Position numbers and translations under genes: made by a program. From the NCBI RefSeq assembly GCF_004125265.1, contig NZ_RDTE01000003.1, positions 558,001 through 622,000 on the forward strand: 64,000 nucleotides of DNA. Reading direction: 5' to 3'. The notes under the pieces were generated by a model. That model did not search any database, was not told the origin of the DNA, and was given only the letters and a program-made list of their open reading frames with translations. This DNA comes from Streptomyces lydicus. Its GTDB lineage: Bacteria > Actinomycetota > Actinomycetes > Streptomycetales > Streptomycetaceae. How positions within the stretch are numbered: position 1 is the first letter of the stretch; each line of letters opens with the position of its first letter. This document shows positions 44,098 through 52,031 of the stretch, piece after piece.

Positions 44098-45732
44098 ATG
44101 AATCCCACCGTCGAAGACCGGGTGCCGGTACTCGTCGTGGGCGGGTCCCTGGTCGGCCTGTCCGCGTCGCTGTTCCTGGGACGCCTGGGCATCAGACATC
44201 TGCTGGTCGAGAAGCACGCGGACACCTCCCGCCACCCGCGCGGGCGGGGCAACAACGTCCGCACCATGGAGCTGTTCCGGGTGGCCGGTGCGGAGCAGCG
44301 GATCCGCGACGCCGCATCGGTCCTGGCCGACAACCACGGGATCCTGCAGGCCCGTTCACTCACCGGCGACGACCAGGAGTGGTTGTTCAAGGAGATCGAC
44401 CCGGGCGGCGGACTGGCCCGCATCAGCCCGTCCGCCTGGTGTCTGTGCAGCCAGAACGACCTGGAGCCCGTACTGGTCCGCTGTGCCCGCGAGCACGGCG
44501 GTGACCTGCGGTTCTCCACCGAGCTGAGCTCCTTCGAGCAGGACGCGCAGGGAGTGCGGGCGACGCTGAGGAACCGGGAGACCGGCGAGCTGACCACCGT
44601 GCACGCGGACTACCTGATCGCCGCCGACGGGCCCCGCAGTCCGGTCCGCGAGCGGCTGGGCATCGGCCGGACGGGGCCCGGCGACCTGTTCCACAACGTG
44701 AGCATCACCTTCCGCGCGCCGCAGCTCGCCGAGGTCGTGGGCGACCGCCGCTTCATCGCCTGCTACCTGACCCACCCCGAGGCCGACGGCGCCCTGCTGC
44801 CGGTCGACAACAAGGCCGACTGGGTCTTCCACGCCCCCTGGCACCCCGACACGGGCGAGACCCTGGAGGACTTCAGCGACGAGCGCTGCATCGAGCACAT
44901 CCGCCGGGCAACGGGCGTACCGGACATGGCAGTTGAGATCACCGGCAAGGCCCCCTGGCACGCCGCCGAGCGGGTCGCCGAGCGGTACGCCTCCGGCCGG
45001 GTCTTCCTCGCCGGCGACTCGGCCCACGAGATGTCCCCCACCGGGGCGTTCGGCTCCAACACCGGCATCCAGGACGCCCACAACCTCGCCTGGAAGCTCG
45101 CCGCCGTACTCAACGGCGCGGCGGGCCCGGAGCTGCTGGCGACCTACGAGGCGGAGCGGCAGCCGGTGGCGCGGGAGACCAGCGCCCGCGCCTCGGCGCG
45201 CTCGGCCGAGCACAGCCATCCGGGGTACGCACCGGCTCCCGGCGCGGCCGGCGGCCGGCAGCGCGGGGTGCTCACCGTCGCCCTGGGGTACTGCTATCCC
45301 GAGGGCGCGGTCGTCGGCGCCGACCCCGGGCTGCCGGTGGTACCCGACCAGATGCGGCTCACGGGCGAACCGGGCACCCGCGCCCCGCACATGTGGCTGC
45401 GGACCGGCGGCGAGCGGCGCTCGACCCTGGATCTGTACGAGAAGTCCTTCGTCCTGCTGACCGGTACCGACGGCGAGATGTGGCGCACCGCGGTCAAGGG
45501 CGCCAACGAGGAGTTCTCCCTCGGGCTGGACTGCTACATGATCGGCACTGGGCCGAACGACGACCTGGTTCCCGAGGACGGCGCCGACTGGGCCGAGAAG
45601 CACGGGACGACGCCCGAGGGTGCGGTGCTGGTGCGCCCCGACGGCTTCGTGGCGTGGCGGGCCGAGGGGCGGGTGGCCGACCCCGAGGCGGCGCTGCGAC
45701 AGGTCCTTGCCGCGCTGCTGTGCCGGAGCTGA
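44098..45732 (+). CDS. FAD-dependent aromatic hydroxylase (whiE ORFVIII type)
   Basis: A 544-residue group A flavoprotein monooxygenase. The FAD motif is VLVVGGSLVGLSASLFLGRL at residues 10-29, the NADPH/FAD motif is DYLIAADGPRSPVRERLGIG and the second FAD motif is GRVFLAGDSAHEMSPTGAFG. A C-terminal thioredoxin-like domain (about 440-544) is typical. It should hydroxylate the aromatic pigment late in synthesis. It is divergent from the rest of the cluster, as in whiE, and ends in a strong hairpin. Confidence 0.93.
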   Translation: MNPTVEDRVPVLVVGGSLVGLSASLFLGRLGIRHLLVEKHADTSRHPRGRGNNVRTMELFRVAGAEQRIRDAASVLADNHGILQARSLTGDDQEWLFKEIDPGGGLARISPSAWCLCSQNDLEPVLVRCAREHGGDLRFSTELSSFEQDAQGVRATLRNRETGELTTVHADYLIAADGPRSPVRERLGIGRTGPGDLFHNVSITFRAPQLAEVVGDRRFIACYLTHPEADGALLPVDNKADWVFHAPWHPDTGETLEDFSDERCIEHIRRATGVPDMAVEITGKAPWHAAERVAERYASGRVFLAGDSAHEMSPTGAFGSNTGIQDAHNLAWKLAAVLNGAAGPELLATYEAERQPVARETSARASARSAEHSHPGYAPAPGAAGGRQRGVLTVALGYCYPEGAVVGADPGLPVVPDQMRLTGEPGTRAPHMWLRTGGERRSTLDLYEKSFVLLTGTDGEMWRTAVKGANEEFSLGLDCYMIGTGPNDDLVPEDGADWAEKHGTTPEGAVLVRPDGFVAWRAEGRVADPEAALRQVLAALLCRS

Positions 45733-45806
45733 CCCGCCCGGCGCGCCCCCGCCCCCGCCCCCGTGCGAACAGCAGGGGCCGGTGGGGTGACAAACGGGAC
45801 TGTCGT

Positions 45807-45847
45807 TGACGGAGGGGCCGGTGGGACATCCACCGGCCCCTCCGTCA
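45807..45847 (+). terminator. strong hairpin terminator after the hydroxylase gene
   Basis: TGACGGAGGGGCCGGTGG (45807-45824) pairs perfectly with CCACCGGCCCCTCCGTCA (45830-45847) around a 5-nt loop, 75 bp after the stop. The stem of 18 perfect base pairs is one of the strongest in the window. Confidence 0.85.
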
Positions 45848-45947
45848 CGCGCGAACGCATCTTCTGCCCGTCACCCCGCAGGGGCATCTCGGCACCGCCG
45901 CGGCCGCGTCCCGCAACTCGGGGGCCGATTTCCGGTTGAGTCCGGGC

Positions 45948-46259
45948 ATGGACGCCAAGAAACCCGCCTCGCACCCCTTTCAGCGCATCTCCCTCCCCCA
46001 CCAGCCGCCGGCCCTGCCGCCCCCCGCCCCGCAGGCCCGCCGCCCGGCCGGGGAGGAGACGCCGATCTTCGACCAGCTGCTCAAGGAGTGGCGCGCGGGG
46101 GCGATCCGGCCGGTCGTTTCCTGGCCGGTCGACGATCCGGGGAAGATCGGGACGCGCGGCGCGGTTGGCACCGATGATGGCCGTCCGTATCCGCGGACCC
46201 GTGACGAGGAGCATGCCCGTGAGCCTGTACGACATCCCCCTGCGCACCCTGACCGGTGA
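45948..46259 (+). CDS. small hypothetical protein
   Basis: A 103-residue frame starting ATG: MDAKKPASHPFQRISLPHQP, proline-rich, then EETPIFDQLLKEWRAGAIRP. The PIxDQLLKEW segment resembles short Streptomyces proteins of unknown function. Its 3' part overlaps the peroxidase gene in another frame, and the true protein may end or start elsewhere. No ribosome site stands out. Confidence 0.4.
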   Translation: MDAKKPASHPFQRISLPHQPPALPPPAPQARRPAGEETPIFDQLLKEWRAGAIRPVVSWPVDDPGKIGTRGAVGTDDGRPYPRTRDEEHAREPVRHPPAHPDR

Positions 46260-46707
46260 GCCCGCTTCGCTCGCCGACTACCGGGGCAAGGCCCTGCTGG
46301 TGGTGAATGTGGCGTCCAAGTGCGGGCTGACCCCGCAGTATTCCGGTCTGGAGCGGCTGCAGCAGCGCTACGCGGACCGTGGCTTCAGTGTGCTGGGCTT
46401 CCCCAGCAACCAGTTCGCGGGCCAGGAGCCCGGCACCGCCGGGGAGATCGCCACCTTCTGCTCGGCGACGTACGGCGTGAGCTTTCCGCTGTTCGAGAAG
46501 ACCGACGTCAACGGCGCGGACCGGCACCCGCTGTACACGGCGCTGACCGGTACCGAGGACGCCGAAGGGGCGGCCGGTGACGTCCAGTGGAACTTCGAGA
46601 AGTTCCTGATCGATGCCGAGGGCCGGGTCGCGGGCCGTTTCCGGCCGCGCACCGAGCCGGAGGCCGAGGAACTGGTCACCGCCATCGAGGCGGCCCTGCC
46701 GGCCTGA
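46213..46707 (+). CDS. glutathione peroxidase family thiol peroxidase
   Basis: A 164-residue peroxidase: VNVASKCGLTPQYSGLERLQ with the peroxidatic Cys (not selenocysteine), LGFPSNQFAGQEPG with the catalytic Gln, and WNFEKFLID with the catalytic Trp/Asn. Actinobacteria lack glutathione, so thioredoxin or mycothiol systems are the likely reductants. The start is ATG 46213; GTG 46219 has better spacing from GAGGAG (46206-46211) and would drop two residues. Confidence 0.92.
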   Translation: MPVSLYDIPLRTLTGEPASLADYRGKALLVVNVASKCGLTPQYSGLERLQQRYADRGFSVLGFPSNQFAGQEPGTAGEIATFCSATYGVSFPLFEKTDVNGADRHPLYTALTGTEDAEGAAGDVQWNFEKFLIDAEGRVAGRFRPRTEPEAEELVTAIEAALPA

Positions 46708-46811
46708 GGTCCCGGTGCCGGGCCGTGGGCGGAGGCGATCCGTCGGCTCGCTGAGGCATACGGCCGGGCGGCGGCGTGGCGTCACGGCAACGGCGGGGTG
46801 GCGAGGGGCGG

Positions 46812-47264
46812 TCAGGCGACGGCCGTGCCCGCGGCGTCCGTGACCGTAGCCGTGGCCGTGGCCGTCGTGCTCGCGGTCGATCCGGGCGATCCGGCGGCTC
46901 CGCCCCCGTCGTCGCCCCCGGTCTCGTCGGACAGGATCTCGAAGCTGCCGGTCAGCCCGGTCATCCGCAGCAGCCGGGCGACGCTCCCGCCACCGAAGAC
47001 GCCGGTCAGCCGCAGCCGGCCGCCGCGCTGCCGCGTCCGGTAGCGGGCGCGGCTCAGCAGGGACAGTCCGGCGCAGTCGATGAACGTGACCGCGCGGACG
47101 TCGACCACGAGGTCGGTGCCCTGCGTGCCGGTGATCTCGTCCAGCCGGTCGGACAGCACCGACACGGCGAGAATGTCCAGCTCACCGCGGAGTTCCAGCA
47201 CGGTCGTGCCGCCCTCGGCGCTGCTGGGTCCCACGAGTCTCGGGTAGTACTGACCTGTATCCAT
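46812..47264 (-). CDS. STAS-domain protein, anti-sigma-factor-antagonist-like
   Basis: A 150-residue protein. Residues about 10-112 are a STAS domain (TTVLELRGELDILAVSVLSD, then DLVVDVRAVTFIDCAGLSLL). The usual phosphorylated Ser/Thr in the DSSG-type motif is absent: it reads DCAG. The C-terminal 35 residues are a low-complexity Gly/Ser/Thr/Ala tail. It may act as an unregulated binding partner of an anti-sigma factor. The start at ATG 47264 is the conservative choice; an in-frame GTG lies at 47306. Confidence 0.82.
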   Translation of the reverse strand: MDTGQYYPRLVGPSSAEGGTTVLELRGELDILAVSVLSDRLDEITGTQGTDLVVDVRAVTFIDCAGLSLLSRARYRTRQRGGRLRLTGVFGGGSVARLLRMTGLTGSFEILSDETGGDDGGGAAGSPGSTASTTATATATVTDAAGTAVA

Positions 47265-47739
47265 CGGCCCGGCCCACTTTCGTGCCGAGGCGCGGGATAT
47301 GGCCACGCGTCTGCGGCGGAGATGTTCGGAAGGTGTGGGGGGCGCCCGGCGCGATCCGGGCGGTTCGGCCCGTTTCCGGGTCGTCGGTGGTGCGGCGGTG
47401 TGTCGACTGAGTCCCTGTGTTTCTGCTGCTGTGCCCGTAGTTGTCTACGGCTTACCCGCGGGCCGCGCCCTCAAAGTCCCGGCGTACGCCTGAGCTTCAG
47501 GTTGTCTCAAAGTCGCCCCTGGCAGGCGTGGCCGGGAGAGGTGGCCACGAGCCGGGCCGCAGGGACTGACAGGCAGCGGGACTGTCGGGCCCCGGGGGCT
47601 CCCCCGCGCCGCCGCCCAGGTGACCGGCTCGCCGATCGCCTCCCCGGCACCCCACCCGGGCACGCATCCCGGGAGCCCCCAATAGCACTCTTTCGGGCGA
47701 ATTACACTGTCCGGACCGCCGGAAAGTGAGAGGTGTGTC
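47265..47739. other. divergent intergenic region
   Basis: About 475 bp between the STAS gene and the sensor kinase gene. I see no credible coding frame. The last 50 bp (from about 47690) become less GC-rich (CTTTCGGGCGAATTACACTG) and probably hold the kinase promoter. GAGAGG at 47728-47733 is its ribosome site. Confidence 0.35.
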
Positions 47740-49266
47740 CTGAAGCCGTCGGATCCCGCGGGAGATCTCCCCGACCGCACCGCGCAGAGCCTGCGCGAGC
47801 TCGCCGGTAGGCCGGTCTCCCGGCTTCCGCAGCTGCTGGAGGCGATGGCGGCCGTCGGCTCCGACCACGATCCGGGCCGCGCGCTGGGCCGTATCGCCGA
47901 GACCGCCGCCTCCCTCACCGGTGCGCGGCACGCCGCCGTCAGCCTGCGCGACGAGGACGGCGACGGGCCCGGCGAGCCGGTCGCCCACGGCGCACTCCCC
48001 GAGGGCGAGCCGCCCGCCGGAGGCTTTCTGGAGGTGCCCGTCCAGGTACAGGGGGAGCTGTTCGGCACGCTGTACGTCGCGGGGAAGGGCGACGGCGAGC
48101 AGTTCAGCGACGCGGATCTGCACCTGGTGCGGATACTGGCCACCGAGGCCGGTATCGCCCTGAGCAATGCCCGGCTGCACTCCGCCGCCCGGCAGCGCCG
48201 ACACTGGATCGACGGCGCGGCATCGATCACCACGGCACTGCTGGCCGGGCCCGAGACCGGCTCGACGACCACCAACGCCCTCACGGTCGTCGCGGAGAAG
48301 GGCCGGGAACTGGCCGAGGCGGCGACCGGATCGGTCCTGCTGCCGCACGCCGAGGGCGGTATGGAGGTCGTGGCGATCTCCACCGTCCTGTCCGAGGCCG
48401 TACGGACCGAGGCGTACCGCGGCAGGATTCCGCCCCGGAGTCCGGTCGTCCACCAGCTGTACGCCGGGCTCGCGGTCTTCTCCGACGACTTCGCCGACGA
48501 CCCGCGCTCGATCTCCCCGATATCGCGGCACTACGGCCCGACGATGCTGCTGCCCCTGCGCAGCAGCGGGCGGGTGCTGGGCGCCCTCGCGCTGTGCCGG
48601 ATGTCCGGCGACCGCCGCTTCAGTCACACCGAACGGACCCTGGGGACACAGTTCGCCGCGCAGGCCGCGGTGGCGCTCGTACTGGCCGACCGGCACCGGG
48701 ACCGCGAGCGGCTGGCCGTCTTCGAGGACCGCGACCGGATCGCCCGCGATCTGCACGATCTGGTCATCCAGCGGCTGTTCGCCACCGGGATGCTGCTGGA
48801 GACCGCCCGGCGCAAGGCGCTGGTGCCGGAGGTGCAGGAGGGGTTGGGCCAGGCGGTCGACGAGCTGGACGCCACGATCCAGGAGATCAGAACGGCCATC
48901 ATCGCGCTGCAGCAGGGACCGTCCGAGGCTCCGCCCGGGCTGCGCACCCGCGTGCTGCGGGAGGCCGGCGCGGCCACCGCGGCGCTCGGCACCCGGCCGT
49001 CGGTCCGGTTCGCCGGACCGGTCGACACCCGGGTCGACGACCGGAGCGCCCGTGCGCTGCTGGCCGCACTCCGCGAGGCGCTGGCGGACGTGACCGCCCC
49101 GGCCCCGGCACCGTCACAGCCACCGGCCCGGGTGGAGATCGCCGTGGACGTCACCGCCCCGCTCCCCGACGGCCGGCCGGGCATCCGGCTGACGGTGACC
49201 GGCCCGGACGGCGCCGGACGGCCCGTGATCTGGGAGCGTCCGCTCCGGGGCGGCATCGACGCCTGA
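47740..49266 (+). CDS. GAF-domain sensor kinase with degenerate ATPase domain; probable CTG start
   Basis: The frame gives 508 residues if it starts at CTG 47740. Two GAF domains (about residues 40-160 and 190-330; ending EVPVQVQGELFGTLYVAGKG and the RVLGALALCRMSGDRRFSHT region) precede a HisKA_3 segment with RDRIARDLHDLVIQRLFATG, His339. The ATPase part is degenerate: the N-box reads LLAALREALADVTAPAPAP with Asp instead of Asn and no His, and the G-box is short. Coding-like sequence extends upstream of the first ATG (47845) with no ATG/GTG/TTG in frame, while CTG 47740 has GAGAGG at 6 nt. Confidence 0.8.
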   Translation: MKPSDPAGDLPDRTAQSLRELAGRPVSRLPQLLEAMAAVGSDHDPGRALGRIAETAASLTGARHAAVSLRDEDGDGPGEPVAHGALPEGEPPAGGFLEVPVQVQGELFGTLYVAGKGDGEQFSDADLHLVRILATEAGIALSNARLHSAARQRRHWIDGAASITTALLAGPETGSTTTNALTVVAEKGRELAEAATGSVLLPHAEGGMEVVAISTVLSEAVRTEAYRGRIPPRSPVVHQLYAGLAVFSDDFADDPRSISPISRHYGPTMLLPLRSSGRVLGALALCRMSGDRRFSHTERTLGTQFAAQAAVALVLADRHRDRERLAVFEDRDRIARDLHDLVIQRLFATGMLLETARRKALVPEVQEGLGQAVDELDATIQEIRTAIIALQQGPSEAPPGLRTRVLREAGAATAALGTRPSVRFAGPVDTRVDDRSARALLAALREALADVTAPAPAPSQPPARVEIAVDVTAPLPDGRPGIRLTVTGPDGAGRPVIWERPLRGGIDA

Positions 49267-49320
49267 GCCGCCGCCGGGCCGCCGTCCGGCGCGCCCGGCG
49301 GGTGAAACCACCGGAATCGC

Positions 49321-49351
49321 TTGACCTCAACATTGGTTGAGGTCCTACGTT
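49321..49351 (+). promoter_or_regulatory. SoxR-type promoter and operator
   Basis: TTGACC (-35, 49321-49326) and TACGTT (-10, 49346-49351) are separated by 19 bp, the long spacer typical of MerR/SoxR promoters. The palindrome CCTCAACATTGGTTGAGG (49325-49342) has perfect 7-bp arms and matches the SoxR box pattern CCTCAA...TTGAGG. It precedes the ABC exporter gene. No soxR gene is in the window, so the regulator would act from elsewhere. Confidence 0.85.
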
Positions 49352-49413
49352 CCTTCTATGTCGCCGGTCACGCACGGCGATCCCGTGACGACCCGGCACA
49401 CCGGAGGCCACCC

Positions 49414-51357
49414 ATGGATATGGAAGTCACCGCCTGGCATGCGCTGCACAGCACAATGACCGCGCAGCAGGGCAGACGCCGCTTCTCCCGCGGCACCCTG
49501 CGCCGCATCACCGCATTCGCCCGGCCGCACCGCCGCCATCTGCTGTGGTTCCTCGTCCTCAGCACGGTGACCGCGATGCTCGCGGTGGCCACCCCGCTGC
49601 TGGCCGGCCGGGTGGTGGACGCGATCGTGGGCCGCGACTCGGCCTCCCTGGTCCTCGGACTGTCCGGGCTGATCGCCGCGATCGCGGTCGCCGAAGCGGG
49701 TCTGGGGCTGGTGACCCGACGGCTGTCGGCGGGCATCGGCGAGGGGCTGATCCTGGATCTGCGGACGACCGTGTACGACCACGTCCAGCGGATGCCCGTC
49801 GCCTTCTTCACCCGTACCCGCACCGGAGCGCTGGTCAGCCGCCTGAACAACGATGTGATCGGCGCCCAGCGGGCCTTCAGCGACACCCTGTCCGGGGTCG
49901 TCAGCAATATCGTGACGCTGCTGCTCACCCTCGTGGTGATGCTCGGTCTGTCCTGGCAGATCACCCTGATCGCGCTGGTGCTGCTGCCGGTGTTCGTGCT
50001 GCCCGCCCGCCGGGTCGGCCGGCGGCTGGCGGATCTGCGCCGGGAGGGCGCCGACCACAATGCGGCGATGGGCACCCAGATGACGGAGCGGTTCTCCGCG
50101 CCCGGCGCCACCCTCGTCAAGCTGATGGGCCGCCCGGACCGGGAGTCCGCCGAATTCGCCACCCGGGCCCGCCGGGTGCGCGATATCGGAGTCCGTTCGG
50201 CCATGGTCCAGACGTACTTCGTCACCGCGCTCACCCTGGTCTCCGCCCTGGCACTCGCCGTCGTCTACGGCCTGGGCGGGTACCTCGCGCTGCGCGGACG
50301 GCTGGAGCCCGGCGCGATCGTCTCGCTGGCCCTGCTGCTCACCCGGCTCTACGCCCCGCTGACCGCGCTGTCCGGCGCCCATATCGAGGTGATGAGCGCG
50401 CTGGTCAGCTTCGAGCGGGTCTTCGAGGTGCTGGACCTCAAGCCGCTGATCTCCGAGAAGCCGGATGCCCGCGCGGTCCCCGAGGGCCCGGTGTCCGTGG
50501 AGTTCGACTCCGTCCGCTTCGGCTACCCGTCCGCCGACAAGGTCTCGCTGGCCTCCCTGGAGGAGGTCGCCACCCTCGACACCCGGGGCGGCGAAGAGGT
50601 CCTGCACGACATCTCCTTCCGTGCCGAACCCGGCCAGATGGTCGCCCTGGTCGGCTCCTCGGGCGCCGGCAAGTCGACCGTGGCCCAGTTGCTGCCCCGG
50701 CTCTACGACACCGACTCCGGCGCGGTCCGGCTGTCCGGCGTGGACGTCCGCGAGCTGACCGCCGCCTCGCTGCGCGACGTCCTGGGGATGGTCACCCAGG
50801 ACGGGCACCTCTTCCACGACACGATCCGCGCGAACCTGCTGCTGGCCAGGCCGGAGGCGACCGAGGAGGAGCTGTGGGACGCGCTGCGCCGGGCGCGTCT
50901 GGAGGACCTGATCGCCGGGCTCCCGGACGGGCTGGACACCGTCGTCGGCGAGCGGGGCTACCGCCTCTCGGGCGGCGAGCGGCAGCGGCTGACCATCGCC
51001 CGGCTGCTGCTCGCCCACCCGCGGGTGGTGATCCTGGACGAGGCCACCGCCCATCTGGACAACACCTCCGAGGCGGCGGTGCAGGAAGCGCTCACCGAGG
51101 CCCTTGACGGCCGTACCGCACTGGTCATCGCCCACCGGCTGTCGACCGTACGGGCCGCGGATCTGATCCTGGTCGTCGAGGGCGGACGGATCGTCGAGCG
51201 CGGCACGCACGAGACGCTGCTGGCCGCGGACGGGCGCTACGCGGAGCTGTACCGGACGCAGTTCACCGACTCGGAGGAGCGGCGGGCGGCCGCCGGGGAG
51301 ACCCCGCGGGCGGATTCCGGCCCGGACGGCGTGCCGGAATCGGCGCTGGTGAACTGA
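49414..51357 (+). CDS. ABC exporter, membrane and ATPase domains in one chain
   Basis: A 647-residue half-transporter. Residues about 40-340 hold six membrane helices (HLLWFLVLSTVTAMLAVATP and others). The ATPase domain has Walker A VGSSGAGKSTVAQLL, signature LSGGERQRLTIARLLLAHP, Walker B VVILDEAT and the switch His in ALVIAHRLST. It works as a homodimer to export drugs or lipids. GGAGG precedes ATG 49414. The SoxR-type promoter suggests induction by redox-active compounds, as known for an ABC exporter in the S. coelicolor SoxR regulon. Confidence 0.92.
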   Translation: MDMEVTAWHALHSTMTAQQGRRRFSRGTLRRITAFARPHRRHLLWFLVLSTVTAMLAVATPLLAGRVVDAIVGRDSASLVLGLSGLIAAIAVAEAGLGLVTRRLSAGIGEGLILDLRTTVYDHVQRMPVAFFTRTRTGALVSRLNNDVIGAQRAFSDTLSGVVSNIVTLLLTLVVMLGLSWQITLIALVLLPVFVLPARRVGRRLADLRREGADHNAAMGTQMTERFSAPGATLVKLMGRPDRESAEFATRARRVRDIGVRSAMVQTYFVTALTLVSALALAVVYGLGGYLALRGRLEPGAIVSLALLLTRLYAPLTALSGAHIEVMSALVSFERVFEVLDLKPLISEKPDARAVPEGPVSVEFDSVRFGYPSADKVSLASLEEVATLDTRGGEEVLHDISFRAEPGQMVALVGSSGAGKSTVAQLLPRLYDTDSGAVRLSGVDVRELTAASLRDVLGMVTQDGHLFHDTIRANLLLARPEATEEELWDALRRARLEDLIAGLPDGLDTVVGERGYRLSGGERQRLTIARLLLAHPRVVILDEATAHLDNTSEAAVQEALTEALDGRTALVIAHRLSTVRAADLILVVEGGRIVERGTHETLLAADGRYAELYRTQFTDSEERRAAAGETPRADSGPDGVPESALVN

Positions 51358-51370
51358 CGCCGCGCCGGAC

Positions 51371-51394
51371 GGCCCCCGCCTCTTGGCGGGGGCC
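51371..51394 (+). terminator. hairpin terminator after the ABC exporter
   Basis: GGCCCCCGCC (51371-51380) pairs perfectly with GGCGGGGGCC (51385-51394) around TCTT, 14 bp after the exporter stop and just before the next gene. Confidence 0.8.
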
Positions 51395-51400
51395 CTGCCG

Positions 51401-51901
51401 ATGCCGAAAACTGAGCTGATGACGCAGCGCGCGGAACACTCCACTGTCATGGACCGCCTCGCCCTCGACGATCTGATCACCGGGTACGCCATCGCCGTGG
51501 ACGACGGTGACTGGCCCGGCTACCGGGCCCTGTTCACCCCGGACGGCCGGGCCGACTACCGCTCGGCGGGCGGCATCGAGGGCGGCGTGGAGGAGATCGC
51601 CGCCTGGCTCGGCGAGATGCTGCAGCACTTCGTCATCCGGCAGCATCTGATCGTCAACCGCCGCATCACGCTCGCCCGCCGGGACGGCGCTCCCGGGGAC
51701 GCCGCAACGGTCCAGGCCGACTACCTCAACCCGATGCGGCTCGCCGGCCCCGCGACGGAGGGCGGGGGCGGCCCGACCGCGCCCAATTACACCTGCGCAG
51801 GACGCTATGAGTTCACCGCCCGGCGCACCGCCGACGGCTGGCGGCTGACCGGCGTCGTCGTCCACGAGAAGTGGCGTGAGGTGTGGGCCGACAGTGAGTG
51901 A
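51401..51901 (+). CDS. SnoaL-like/NTF2-fold protein
   Basis: A 166-residue SnoaL-like protein: LALDDLITGYAIAVDDGDWP, then YRALFTPDGRADYRSAGGIE and a late TADGWRLTGVVVHEKWREVW. The fold is used by isomerases, hydrolases and dehydratases; the reaction is not clear here. The start is uncertain between ATG 51401 and ATG 51419, since the apparent GGGGG ahead belongs to the preceding terminator stem. Confidence 0.8.
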   Translation: MPKTELMTQRAEHSTVMDRLALDDLITGYAIAVDDGDWPGYRALFTPDGRADYRSAGGIEGGVEEIAAWLGEMLQHFVIRQHLIVNRRITLARRDGAPGDAATVQADYLNPMRLAGPATEGGGGPTAPNYTCAGRYEFTARRTADGWRLTGVVVHEKWREVWADSE

Positions 51902-52031
51902 CCGCCTCCGCCGGGAGCCGCCCGGTTCGGCCGTTGCGGCGGCCCCGCTTTCCCCGATCGGCCCCGCCGCGCACACTGGCCGTCCGACCGGCCGGGACCG
52001 GCAGCGGGCCGGCCGTATCCAGGGAGGCCGC

